Translations under genes and position numbers: made by a program | NCBI GenBank assembly: GCA_031554725.1 | Contig: JAVBUZ010000090.1 | Coordinates: 1-39,574, forward strand | Source: JAVBUZ01 sp031554725 | GTDB taxonomy: Bacteria > Bacillota > Clostridia > Lachnospirales > Lachnospiraceae | Direction of reading: 5' to 3' | DNA length: 39,574 nt | The notes under the pieces: generated by a model | What the model saw: only the letters and a program-made list of their open reading frames with translations | Told to the model about the DNA's origin: nothing | Database searches by the model: none | Part shown: piece after piece, positions 24,260 through 32,511 of the stretch | How positions within the stretch are numbered: position 1 is the stretch's first letter | Layout of the letters: each line of letters starts with the position of its first letter

Positions 24260-24691
24260 ATGATAGATAAATGTAAAGAACTATGTAAAAAGTACGAAGA
24301 GATTATTGTTTATCTGATAGTAGGGGTATTAACAACTATTGTTTCGTGGGCAACCTGCTTTATTTGTAAATGGACATTTTTAAATCCAGATATAGAGTGG
24401 CAGAATGCAATTATTAATATTTTAGCTTGGGTAACGGGTGTGCTATTTGGCTATGTGACAAATAGAAAGTATGTTTTTAAGAGTCATAATCCAGAAATAT
24501 TAAAAGAGTTTACTCAGTTTGCAGGAGCAAGGGTTTCGACACTTTTACTAGATATTGTAATTATGTTCTTAACAGTAAATCTCCTAAGCATGAACTACTG
24601 GATTGCGAAGATTTGTATTTCATCGGTATTGGTTATGATATTAAATTATGTTTTCAGCAAGCTATTTGTATTTAAAAAGGATAAAAAATAA
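24260..24691 (+). CDS. GtrA-family membrane protein
   Basis: 143 residues with four membrane segments (about 18-40, 49-68, 85-105, 112-132). The GtrA pattern is clear: YLIVGVLTTIVSW at the start, WVTGVLFGYVTNRKYVFKS in the middle and NYVFSKLFVF at the end. GtrA-type proteins help move polyprenyl-linked sugars across the membrane or assist surface-polymer glycosylation. The start at 24260 has GAGAGG upstream; a GTG at 24245 is less likely. No glycosyltransferase partner is adjacent, so its substrate is unknown. Confidence 0.9.
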   Translation: MIDKCKELCKKYEEIIVYLIVGVLTTIVSWATCFICKWTFLNPDIEWQNAIINILAWVTGVLFGYVTNRKYVFKSHNPEILKEFTQFAGARVSTLLLDIVIMFLTVNLLSMNYWIAKICISSVLVMILNYVFSKLFVFKKDKK

Positions 24692-24704
24692 TACACATAA
24701 AAAG

Positions 24705-24739
24705 AAGGGAACAGCCACAATAAGTGGTTGTTCCCTTTT
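24705..24739. terminator. Bidirectional terminator between gtrA-like gene and dapL
   Basis: AAGGGAACAGCCAC (24705-24718) and GTGGTTGTTCCCTT (24724-24737), a 14-bp stem with one G-U pair and an AATAA loop; T-rich on both strands (TTTT on +, CTTTTTATG on -). Confidence 0.88.
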
Positions 24740-24750
24740 AAGTACGCATA

Positions 24751-25947
24751 TTAAAATAATTTATCAAATCGGTCCATTGCTTCAATGGTATTTTCCTTGC
24801 TACCAAAAGCGGTTAGACGGAAGAAGTTTTTACCGTTTGAACCAAAGCCTGCGCCAGGCGTACCAACTACCTGTGCATTGTTTAGTAGATAATCAAAGAA
24901 CTCCCAAGATTCCATGCCGTTTGGACATTCAAACCAAACATAGGGTGAATTGACACCACCAAAGTAGCGAATTCCTTTTTTATCAAGGCAAGCAGCAATA
25001 ATGCGGGCATTTTCTTGATAATAAGCAATGTTTGCCCTACACTGAGCCATGCCAGCTTCAGAGAAAACGGCAGCAGCACCCTTTTGAACAATATAAGATA
25101 CGCCGTTAAACTTGGTTGTTTGTCTACGATTCCACATTGCGTTTAGGGACATTTCAGTTCCATTAGATGCTGTGAATTTTAAATCGGTAGGAACAATGGT
25201 ATAACCACAACGAGTTCCTGTAAAGCCTGCGGTTTTAGATAAAGAACAAAACTCGATGGCACATTTTTTAGCTCCTTCAATAGCAAAGATGCTACGAGGT
25301 AAGGTTTCGTCAGTAATAAAGCATTCATATGCAGAGTCATATAGAATAATCGCGTCGTTAGCTAGTGCATAATCTACCCATTCTTTTAATTGCTCATGAT
25401 TATAAGCAGCACCAGTTGGATTGTTAGGAGAGCAGATGTAAATAATATCTACATGCTGGCTCTTATCTGGCATAGGAAGGAAGTTGTTTTCCGCATTTGC
25501 ATTAATGTAAGTAACATTTCTTCCATTCATAATGTTTGTATCTACATATACAGGATAAACGGGATCTGGAATGAGGATAACATTATCTTTTGCAAATAAA
25601 TCAGTAATATTTCCGGTATCGCTTTTGGCACCATCAGAAACAAATACTTCTTTGGCATCAATGGATACACCATTTCTTTCATAATAATCAACAACAGCAT
25701 TTCTTACAAAGTCATATCCTTGTTCAGGACCATAGCCCTTAAAGGTTGCGGAAGAAGCCATTGCATCAACACCTTCGTGCATAGCATTTATCATATCACT
25801 TCCAAGAGGAAGTGTTACATCGCCGATACCAAGGCGAATAACCTTTTTATCAGGATTGGCATTAGTGTAAGCTGCTACACGCTGTCCAATTTCAGAAAAA
25901 AGATAACTTTCTTTTAGGTTTAGGTAGTTTTCGTTCAATTTTGGCAT
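24751..25947 (-). CDS. dapL: LL-diaminopimelate aminotransferase
   Basis: Converts tetrahydrodipicolinate plus glutamate directly to LL-diaminopimelate, a short route to lysine and peptidoglycan cross-links. 398 residues, fold-type I PLP enzyme. Seen: the N-terminal IRLGIGDVTLPL, the cofactor loop SDGAKSD, CSPNNPTG near 172-179, the aspartate in ILYDSAYE, and PLP lysine K238 in SLSKTAGFTGTRCGY, which is typical of DapL rather than AspC. It starts 27 nt after mtnN with AAAAGGAG upstream, so it is the last gene of the luxS transcript. Confidence 0.95.
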   Translation of the reverse strand: MPKLNENYLNLKESYLFSEIGQRVAAYTNANPDKKVIRLGIGDVTLPLGSDMINAMHEGVDAMASSATFKGYGPEQGYDFVRNAVVDYYERNGVSIDAKEVFVSDGAKSDTGNITDLFAKDNVILIPDPVYPVYVDTNIMNGRNVTYINANAENNFLPMPDKSQHVDIIYICSPNNPTGAAYNHEQLKEWVDYALANDAIILYDSAYECFITDETLPRSIFAIEGAKKCAIEFCSLSKTAGFTGTRCGYTIVPTDLKFTASNGTEMSLNAMWNRRQTTKFNGVSYIVQKGAAAVFSEAGMAQCRANIAYYQENARIIAACLDKKGIRYFGGVNSPYVWFECPNGMESWEFFDYLLNNAQVVGTPGAGFGSNGKNFFRLTAFGSKENTIEAMDRFDKLF

Positions 25948-25974
25948 AATCGTTCTCCTTTTCTCGTTTATAAA

Positions 25975-26673
25975 TTAAAGTTTCGCAATCATGTGCTCTA
26001 CAAGGTTTGCAGAATGCTTTGCGGCTGCTTTTTCAAAGGTTGGGTAATCCATTTCGGCGCTATCATCTGCTTTATCTGAAATAGCACGAATAATAACAAA
26101 AGGAATCTTATTTAGGTAAGCTACTTGAGCAATTGAAGCCCCTTCCATTTCGGCACAATCACCAGAAAAGTTGTTAATGATATTTTGCTTTACTACTTTG
26201 CTGGAAATAAATTGATCTCCGCTGGTCACGCGTCCAGATAAAACGTTGATGTCTGAGTTAACTTCCTTACATGTTTCAAGGGCAAGCTGGATAAGAGCTT
26301 TGTCTGCTGGAAACTGACATATGCCTAGTTGTGGAACCTCTCCTAGTTGATATCCAAAGATAGTAGCATCTACATCATGGTGTAATGCATCGGTTGACAC
26401 TAAAATATCGCCAATGTTAAGAGCAGCATTTAGAGAACCGGCAACGCCAGTGTTAATTATGTGGGTAACTTGGAAGGCATCTACTAATATTTGTGCACAA
26501 ACAGCAGCATTCACTTTTCCTACACCGCTTTTTACAATCACAACATCCACATTGTTAAGAGATCCTAAATAAAAATCCATAGAAGCCCTGCTGGTTATAT
26601 TGCGAATTTCCATTTTGCTTTTTAATTCTTCAACTTCAAGCTCCATAGCACCGATAATACCGATTTTGTTCAT
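25975..26673 (-). CDS. mtnN: 5'-methylthioadenosine/S-adenosylhomocysteine nucleosidase
   Basis: Cleaves adenine from S-adenosylhomocysteine and methylthioadenosine; the S-ribosylhomocysteine produced is the substrate of LuxS. 232 residues. Seen: GIIGAMELEVE at the start with base E11, the ribose-binding EMEGAS (E175, E177) and the catalytic Asp (D200) in AISDKADD. The ATG at 26673 follows AAAAGGAA; frame continues upstream without a better start. It sits between luxS and dapL. Confidence 0.96.
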   Translation of the reverse strand: MNKIGIIGAMELEVEELKSKMEIRNITSRASMDFYLGSLNNVDVVIVKSGVGKVNAAVCAQILVDAFQVTHIINTGVAGSLNAALNIGDILVSTDALHHDVDATIFGYQLGEVPQLGICQFPADKALIQLALETCKEVNSDINVLSGRVTSGDQFISSKVVKQNIINNFSGDCAEMEGASIAQVAYLNKIPFVIIRAISDKADDSAEMDYPTFEKAAAKHSANLVEHMIAKL

Positions 26674-26703
26674 ATCAATGTTCCTTTTCGTTAAGTATAG
26701 TTG

Positions 26704-26731
26704 CCGCGAGTTTTCTTGTCGCGGGTTTTTT
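26704..26731 (+). terminator. GC-rich hairpin between luxS and mtnN, terminator-like on the + strand
   Basis: CCGCGA (26704-26709) pairs with TCGCGG (26719-26724) around a 9-nt loop. On the plus strand it is followed by GTTTTTTT, so it would end an antisense transcript. On the minus strand, the sense of luxS-mtnN, no T-tract follows, so there it is only a hairpin in the intercistronic RNA. Confidence 0.55.
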
Positions 26732-26764
26732 TGCAAAAATCTATGCAAAAAGTGCGCAATCCAT

Positions 26765-27244
26765 TTATTGGGGGTAGATTAATCTATCAGGAGTAATATC
26801 ATACAATACGGTATTTAGGTATTTGTTTGCCAAATAGTTTGCCATTGGAAGGTTCATATCTAAATAATTTCCACAGTCCTTTGCAGAGGCACCAGGAACT
26901 TCTCCTTTAAAGTCGCGGATAAATTCAAACATTTCAATCATCAAGCTAGTAATATCCGTTGATTCAAGGTCACCAGCTAATAATAGGTAAAAACCAGTGC
27001 GACAGCCCATAGGACCAAAGTATATAGTTTTATCCTTATAATCTGCATGGTTTCTTAAAAAGGTAGCAGCAAGGTGTTCTATAGTATGCATTTCTGCAGT
27101 ATTCATAACAGGCTCATCATTTGGGCTTGTCATGCGGAGGTCAAAGGTAGTGACAATGCTATTACCTACGTTATCCTTGCGTGAAACATAGACACCAGGT
27201 ATTAATTTAATATGATCGATAGTAAAGCTTGCTATTTTTTCCAT
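26765..27244 (-). CDS. luxS: S-ribosylhomocysteine lyase LuxS
   Basis: Splits S-ribosylhomocysteine into homocysteine and DPD, the precursor of autoinducer AI-2. 159 residues, normal length. Metal ligands H53 and H57 in HTIEH and C124 in KDCGNY are present, as is the catalytic C81 in GCRTGFYLLL. The ATG at 27244 is 7 nt from GGAG. It is the first gene of luxS-mtnN-dapL behind a 5' hairpin. Confidence 0.97.
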   Translation of the reverse strand: MEKIASFTIDHIKLIPGVYVSRKDNVGNSIVTTFDLRMTSPNDEPVMNTAEMHTIEHLAATFLRNHADYKDKTIYFGPMGCRTGFYLLLAGDLESTDITSLMIEMFEFIRDFKGEVPGASAKDCGNYLDMNLPMANYLANKYLNTVLYDITPDRLIYPQ

Positions 27245-27270
27245 ATAAGTTCTCCATTTCACCACATAAG

Positions 27271-27298
27271 TAGACATCGGTAGTGACCCCGATGTCTA
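27271..27298. promoter_or_regulatory. Palindrome at the start of the luxS transcript
   Basis: TAGACATCGG (27271-27280) and CCGATGTCTA (27289-27298): perfect 10-bp arms, 8-nt loop, beginning at the predicted transcript start. It may be an operator on DNA or a stabilising 5' hairpin on RNA. No T-tract follows it. Confidence 0.6.
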
Positions 27299-27304
27299 AA
27301 TACA

Positions 27305-27333
27305 AGAGTAGCGGATTTGCTAGTAAAAGTCAA
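27305..27333 (-). promoter_or_regulatory. Putative luxS promoter
   Basis: On the minus strand TTGACT (27328-27333), 17-bp spacer, TACTCT (27305-27310). The -10 is weak. Confidence 0.45.
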
Positions 27334-27347
27334 GAAAATTGGCAAAT

Positions 27348-29144
27348 CTATTCTAGTCCTAACTGTGTGCGGAACATGGAAGCATATTTTCCGTTTTGTG
27401 CCATAAGTTCGTTATGGGTTCCTTGTTCTTTGATGCCACCATCTTCTATAAGAAGGATTAAATCAGAATCCTTTATTGTGGAAAGGCGGTGGGCAATAAT
27501 AAAAGAGGTTCTTCCGGCTGTAATGTTTAACATAGCAGAGCGAATTTTTTGCTCAGTTACAGTGTCCACGGAGCTGGTTGCTTCATCTAAAATTAAAATA
27601 GGTGCATCGGTTAAAATAGCTCTAGCAATAGTTAGTAGTTGACGTTCACCTTGACTTAAAGAAGCACCACCTTGGGTGAGTATGGTGTCATAGCCATCAG
27701 GTAGCCTTTGAATAAAGGAATCTGCTCCAGCAATTTGGGCGGTTTCTTCTATTTTATTTAAGGGAATATCTTGCCTTCCATAAGATATATTTTCACGAAT
27801 GCTTACACCAAAAAGAGAGGTATCCTGTAATACAACACCAAAGGATTTTCGCAAATCCTGCATTTTATACTTTCGTAAATCGGTGCCATCTAAGAGAATG
27901 GAACCGTCATCAATATCATAAAATCTTGTTAGCAAATTGATTAGAGTCGTTTTGCCGGCGCCAGTAGGACCAACAACAGCTACTCTTGTGCCAGCAGGAA
28001 TATGAATGCTGACATTTTTTAAAATAGGCTCATCAGCAACATAACCAAAGGTAACATCTCTTAGTTCAAAATCACCCTTTGGTAGAGAAAGGCTTAGAGC
28101 ATCAGGTGCATCTTCAGGTTCAGGTTTTTCATCTATAATTTCAAAAATTCTTTCAGCACCAGCTACCGCGGTTTGAAAATTATTATATATATTTGCAATT
28201 TCTACAAAGGGTCTTGCAAATTGCTTAGAATAAAGTAAAAAGGTAGAAATAGTTCCTATGCTAATAAGGTCTTTTGTAGCCATAATTCCGCTAACAATAG
28301 CAATTAGAATATAGTTTAAATTATTAATAACGTTCATGATAGGCATAAGGAAACCAGACCAGATAAGAGCCTGGGTTGCCACATTGCAAAATTGCTCATT
28401 ATTTTCTTCAAACTGTTCAATTGCCTGTTTCTCATGGGAAAAGGCTTTAATAATACTAAGTCCAGAGATGCTTTCCTCTACCTGACCATTTAGCCTTCCG
28501 AGAAGAACCTGCTGCTGCTTAAAAAGCTTTTTGGTACGCTTGGTAATGGTCTTGGTTAAGACAAAGACTAACACAACGGAAATAAAAGCAACTAATGTCA
28601 AGGTAAGGCTTTGTGTAAACATAAAGATGGCAATTCCAACAATTGTGAAAATATGGCTTAAAAGCTGGGTTAGTGAATCGGAAATGGTGGTACTGATGTT
28701 ATCCACGTCGTTGGTTAGGCGGCTCATAAGCTCTCCGTGCTGCCTACGATCGAAGAAGGATAAAGGTAATTTCTTAATAGAAATAAATAAGGTTTTTCTT
28801 ATGTGTAAAATAACTTTTTGGCCAATAGATGCCATTAAGAATTGTTGTAAAAAACGAACTAGCCAATCACATACATATAAAGCAATGAGGAGAATTAGCA
28901 GTGATGTAATTGAATTTTGCGTATCAATCAGAGTCACAATATTACCTACAAGTAAGGGTGATAAAATTGCCGAGGCTGAGGTGAGTGCAGAAAACATAAG
29001 CATCCAAAGTAGCCCCTTTCGTTCGCCCTGCGTAAGTGACCATAGACGGTACAAGGTGCCCTTCATGTTTTGTGGTTTTACTACCGGAGTAGAATTATTC
29101 AAACGCCCTATTTTAGGTGGTGGTGTAGCAACATTTCTATCCAA
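27348..29144 (-). CDS. Heterodimeric ABC exporter, subunit with catalytic Walker B
   Basis: A type IV (MDR-like) half-exporter of 598 residues: six membrane segments (about 45-325) then an ATPase domain. Walker A GPTGAGKT 392-399, signature LSQGE 496-500 (non-canonical), Walker B with catalytic E521, switch H552. The start is a TTG at 29144: AGGAGGTGA, nearly a full match to the 16S tail, lies 5 nt upstream, while the GTG at 29153 is part of that site. It overlaps the preceding partner by 8 nt. Such pairs (LmrCD, BmrCD) export drugs or peptides. Confidence 0.93.
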   Translation of the reverse strand: MDRNVATPPPKIGRLNNSTPVVKPQNMKGTLYRLWSLTQGERKGLLWMLMFSALTSASAILSPLLVGNIVTLIDTQNSITSLLILLIALYVCDWLVRFLQQFLMASIGQKVILHIRKTLFISIKKLPLSFFDRRQHGELMSRLTNDVDNISTTISDSLTQLLSHIFTIVGIAIFMFTQSLTLTLVAFISVVLVFVLTKTITKRTKKLFKQQQVLLGRLNGQVEESISGLSIIKAFSHEKQAIEQFEENNEQFCNVATQALIWSGFLMPIMNVINNLNYILIAIVSGIMATKDLISIGTISTFLLYSKQFARPFVEIANIYNNFQTAVAGAERIFEIIDEKPEPEDAPDALSLSLPKGDFELRDVTFGYVADEPILKNVSIHIPAGTRVAVVGPTGAGKTTLINLLTRFYDIDDGSILLDGTDLRKYKMQDLRKSFGVVLQDTSLFGVSIRENISYGRQDIPLNKIEETAQIAGADSFIQRLPDGYDTILTQGGASLSQGERQLLTIARAILTDAPILILDEATSSVDTVTEQKIRSAMLNITAGRTSFIIAHRLSTIKDSDLILLIEDGGIKEQGTHNELMAQNGKYASMFRTQLGLE

Positions 29145-30852
29145 TTTGGTCACCTCCTATCTGTGAAGCATAAATGGACTGGTATGTGGAACAGCTCTCC
29201 ATTAGCTGTTGGTGGGTACCAAAGCCTTGAACTTGCCCATCTTGTATACAAAGAATTTTGTCAGCACGCATAACAGTGGAGATTCGCTGGCTGATAAGTA
29301 GAACCGTCATTTGGTTGCTGGTTTCTCGCAGGCCTTTTAGAACAGTAGCCTCGGTACTAGCATCCAAAGCGCTGGTGCAGTCATCTAAAATGAGAATTTT
29401 AGGTTTTTTAATAAGAGCACGAGCTATGGAAACTCGTTGCTTTTGACCACCAGATAGATTAACACCACCTTGACCGAGGTGGGTTTCGTAACCATTTGTA
29501 AATTCTGTAATAAAAGTATCAGCACAAGCAATTTGAGTGGCAGCCTTAATATCTTCAAGGCTGGCCTCGCTATCACCCCAACGTAAATTTTCTAAAATTG
29601 TGCCAGTAAACAGTAAGGCTTTTTGAGGAACAACAGCAATAGCATGCCGTAAGGTGTTTAAATCCATTTTTGTATTATCCACCCCATCAATTAGGACTTT
29701 TCCCTCTGTAGCATCGTAAAATCTCGGTACTAAATTAACCAAAGTAGACTTGCCAGAACCAGTAGGACCAATGATTCCGATGGTCTCCCCGCTAGCTACT
29801 TCAAAACTAATATTTGAGATAGATGCACGTGCAGTTTTAGCATATGTAAAGGAAACCTCTTGAAATGCAATTTTTCCACCAATTTCTGGAAAAACAGGAC
29901 AGTCTAAAAGGGGCTGAGTAGGCTCTTCTTGCAAGATTTCTTGCACGCGTTCGGAAGAAGTAACTGCGCGTACTGCAGTGTTCAAAATATTGGATACCAT
30001 TCCGAGAGAAAAAAGAACCTGGGTCATGTAGTTTACAGATGCCATAAGCTTTCCAATTTCATCCGTATTTTGAAATCTAGAAACCCACAAAAGTATAATA
30101 ATACCCATATTTACAGTTAAATTAATAAGTGGTGAAAAAATAGCCATTGCCCGCATCGCAGAGATTCCGGCATCGGCAAATTCGCTAGAGGCTTCTACAA
30201 ATTTGCTTTCTTCTTCATCCTCTGCACCAAAAGCTTTTACAACACGAATAGAGGACAAAAATTCTCTACTAACACGGTTGAGCTTATCTAGCCTTTTCTG
30301 CATTTTCCCAAAACGAGAATAGCCTAACTTCATATTACAAACGATGAGAAGCATGGTTAGGCAAAGAATAAGAATCATAGCAGGCAATTGCTTAGGTGTT
30401 TGAATAACAATCAGGGTAATTGCACCAATACAAGTGATAGGCGCTTTTGCCATAATTCGCATACAGCCGTTTATAAAATTTTGAATTTGTGTTACGTCAT
30501 TGGTAATTCGAGTAATAATAGAGGAAGTATGAAGGCGATCAATATTTTCAAAGGAGAGAGTTTGTACCTTTTGATAAATATCACTTCGCATTTCTTTACC
30601 AATTAATTGAGAAGTACGACTAGCATAAATATTCCTAATAATAGCTCCTACTGCGCCGAGTAGAGCGATACTTAGCATAAGAAAACCATAAAAAATAATA
30701 TTAGTAATGCCATTTTCCTTGATTCCCTTGTCGACAATATAAGACATCATGGTTGGCTGTAGTAAATCTGCAAAGGTTTCTATGCAAAGGAAGAAAATAG
30801 CAATGCAAAACATACCTAGATGCCTACGAACGTATTGAAAAATTAGTTTCAT
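29137..30852 (-). CDS. Heterodimeric ABC exporter, subunit with degenerate ATP site
   Basis: 571 residues: six membrane segments (about 12-285) and an ATPase domain with Walker A GPTGSGKS (362-369) and canonical LSGGQ (466-470). The catalytic Glu after Walker B is Asp (D491) and the switch His is Gln (Q522), as in the degenerate partner of BmrC/TM287-type exporters. Its canonical signature completes the active site of the partner, and the partner's LSQGE completes the dead one. It follows the MarR gene by 2 nt, and GGAGG lies inside the end of that gene. Confidence 0.94.
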   Translation of the reverse strand: MKLIFQYVRRHLGMFCIAIFFLCIETFADLLQPTMMSYIVDKGIKENGITNIIFYGFLMLSIALLGAVGAIIRNIYASRTSQLIGKEMRSDIYQKVQTLSFENIDRLHTSSIITRITNDVTQIQNFINGCMRIMAKAPITCIGAITLIVIQTPKQLPAMILILCLTMLLIVCNMKLGYSRFGKMQKRLDKLNRVSREFLSSIRVVKAFGAEDEEESKFVEASSEFADAGISAMRAMAIFSPLINLTVNMGIIILLWVSRFQNTDEIGKLMASVNYMTQVLFSLGMVSNILNTAVRAVTSSERVQEILQEEPTQPLLDCPVFPEIGGKIAFQEVSFTYAKTARASISNISFEVASGETIGIIGPTGSGKSTLVNLVPRFYDATEGKVLIDGVDNTKMDLNTLRHAIAVVPQKALLFTGTILENLRWGDSEASLEDIKAATQIACADTFITEFTNGYETHLGQGGVNLSGGQKQRVSIARALIKKPKILILDDCTSALDASTEATVLKGLRETSNQMTVLLISQRISTVMRADKILCIQDGQVQGFGTHQQLMESCSTYQSIYASQIGGDQIG

Positions 30853-30854
30853 TT

Positions 30855-31298
30855 TTAAAGGCCTCCATTACTTTCCTTGGGAATGCATTTTTCATCATTT
30901 TGCCAAGTCGAATGTAGCTTTTCTAATAGCTGATAAAGCTGCTCCTTTTCGGTTTCATCCAAAATAGAGAACAGCGCGTTGGCGGTTTCTAACTGTTCTT
31001 TTTCGGCCTCGAGTGCCATTTCTTGTCCTTCCTGAGTAAGACAAAGGTTTATGCTTCGTTTGTCGGTGCTATTTTTTTCCTTTGTTATCCAGCCATTTTT
31101 TTCCATCGCATCTAACTGCTCGCTAAGAGTGGCAGAACGATTTTGCGTAATCTGCACAAGCTCCTTTTGTGTCAAAGTTTCATGTTTTTTTAGGAGCATT
31201 AAAATGCGTCCTTGCCCGTGAAAACGAGTGTACCGGTGAAACTGTAAATGAGAACAATGTCTAAATAACCTTAATAGCGATAAATTTGTGTCGTCCAT
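30855..31298 (-). CDS. MarR-family transcriptional regulator
   Basis: 147 residues with the winged helix at about 30-95: LTQKELVQITQNRSATLSEQLDAMEKNGWITKE, then the wing DKRSINLCLTQEG. It heads the exporter operon and probably represses it; two mirror-image sites flank its promoter. The ATG at 31298 and a GTG at 31310 are both possible starts; AAAGG sits directly against the GTG, so I prefer the ATG. Confidence 0.92.
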   Translation of the reverse strand: MDDTNLSLLRLFRHCSHLQFHRYTRFHGQGRILMLLKKHETLTQKELVQITQNRSATLSEQLDAMEKNGWITKEKNSTDKRSINLCLTQEGQEMALEAEKEQLETANALFSILDETEKEQLYQLLEKLHSTWQNDEKCIPKESNGGL

Positions 31299-31333
31299 AT
31301 TTTTAACCACGCCTTTCTAATACCAACAAAAAA

Positions 31334-31344
31334 TTAGGTACCTT
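31334..31344. promoter_or_regulatory. MarR operator copy, downstream of the start site
   Basis: TTAGGTACCTT, containing the palindrome AGGTACCT. The copy at 31380-31390 is its exact reverse complement. Confidence 0.65.
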
Positions 31345-31352
31345 ATAAAGCG

Positions 31353-31381
31353 AGTATATGAGAATAAAACAAAAATGTCAA
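31353..31381 (-). promoter_or_regulatory. Promoter of the MarR-exporter operon
   Basis: On the minus strand TTGACA (31376-31381), 17-bp spacer, TATACT (31353-31358). The start site falls next to one operator and the -35 overlaps the other. Confidence 0.8.
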
Positions 31382-31390
31382 GGTACCTAA
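31380..31390. promoter_or_regulatory. MarR operator copy overlapping the -35
   Basis: AAGGTACCTAA, mirror image of the site at 31334-31344; centres 46 bp apart. It also faces the divergent gene at 31493. Confidence 0.65.
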
Positions 31391-31492
31391 CTATATTATG
31401 TAAATGTTAGTATTTTGTGTTTTGCTCTTGACTTTGAAATGCGCGGTATTCAATACTGTTATTATCATAAAAAAAGAAAGGAGCTGTTTTAT

Positions 31493-32497
31493 ATGGCGGA
31501 AAGAAAAATGAACATTTTACTTGGGGTCTCGGCAAGCCATATGCGAGGAGAGCTTAGTAACCTAGTTGAATATTTAACTAAGGAATTAAATGGATTCCCG
31601 GATATGTCTATTGGTGAGATGTGTATGGTTGAGAGCAAGGTAGATATGGAAGAAGCATTGCAAAAGGAACATTTTCAAGGAATTATTTGTATGGAATCTT
31701 TGGGAGGAGTTAAAATTGGAGCTGCGGCTATTCGGGGATTTAAAAAAATAAATCCGTTTGCCAAAATCATTTTAGTCGTGGGCAATCAGCAAAAAGGTGG
31801 GGTGAAATTACATCTTTTATATAAAGAACAGTATTTTGATGCCTTATATACCTCGGATTTTTCCGCAGACAATATTCATCGTCTTTTATTAGATTCTAGA
31901 CTACAAAGTGACGCCTATGCTTACTACGATATAAAAGAGGAGATGGTGGTAGAGCTTCCTTCGGGCATCGTGGCGGAGGATACCTTGTCAGACATTATGT
32001 ATTTTGATGAAAGCGAGTCTGGGCAAGAGGAAAATGAAGGGGAGCTTTTTGCAAATTGGCTTTTTCAATTGGGTCTAGCGAATGATAATGAAGAAAGAGA
32101 AATAGCGAGGGAAGAAAGCCGAGTAGATATTATAGAAGATGAAGGAAGGTTTGTGCCCTCACTACTTTTGGCAAGGGGGTATTTGACTTCAGTAATCAGT
32201 GAAAATATTTTATTATGGGAAAGGGAAGAAAACGGTGCAGATTTTGAAATGCTAAAAGATAAAGAGTGTTATCTCCTATTACCATCGAAGGTAATGGAAG
32301 AGAGTATGCATCGGATATCAACAAATTGCTTTAAACCATCTTTAATCCCCATAAGGGGTCATATTATATCTTCTTTAAATTCTACAACAATTCTAATTGA
32401 GCTATTTAATATCAACTTACAAACACTTAACCTGCAAAAAAATGAGGAGAGAACCACTCTCTTGTTAGAAAGCGACACTCTCCAATATAAGTTATAG
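31493..32497 (+). CDS. Unrecognised protein, receiver-like N-terminus
   Basis: A 334-residue soluble acidic protein I cannot assign. Residues 6-130 alternate short strands and helices (MNILLGVSA..., GIICMESLGG, AKIILVVGN) as in receiver-type folds, but lack a clear phospho-acceptor pocket. The middle (about 160-225) is very acidic and probably flexible. The last third (FVPSLLLARGYLTSV...LIPIRGHIISSLNSTTILIELFN) is more hydrophobic. AAAGGAG lies 9 nt before the chosen ATG; an upstream in-frame ATG at 31415 has no ribosome site. It is divergent from the MarR operon, so the shared 180-bp region may control both. Confidence 0.7.
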   Translation: MAERKMNILLGVSASHMRGELSNLVEYLTKELNGFPDMSIGEMCMVESKVDMEEALQKEHFQGIICMESLGGVKIGAAAIRGFKKINPFAKIILVVGNQQKGGVKLHLLYKEQYFDALYTSDFSADNIHRLLLDSRLQSDAYAYYDIKEEMVVELPSGIVAEDTLSDIMYFDESESGQEENEGELFANWLFQLGLANDNEEREIAREESRVDIIEDEGRFVPSLLLARGYLTSVISENILLWEREENGADFEMLKDKECYLLLPSKVMEESMHRISTNCFKPSLIPIRGHIISSLNSTTILIELFNINLQTLNLQKNEERTTLLLESDTLQYKL

Positions 32498-32511
32498 ATT
32501 ATGTTTTGTGG

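Noticed and set aside
24648..24953. 101-codon plus-strand frame after the GtrA-type gene
   Set aside because: It overlaps the end of that gene, passes through a strong terminator and enters dapL antisense.
27245..27347. SAM or SAH riboswitch before luxS
   Set aside because: The leader is under 60 nt from the predicted start and contains only one hairpin, too short for a known SAM/SAH riboswitch.
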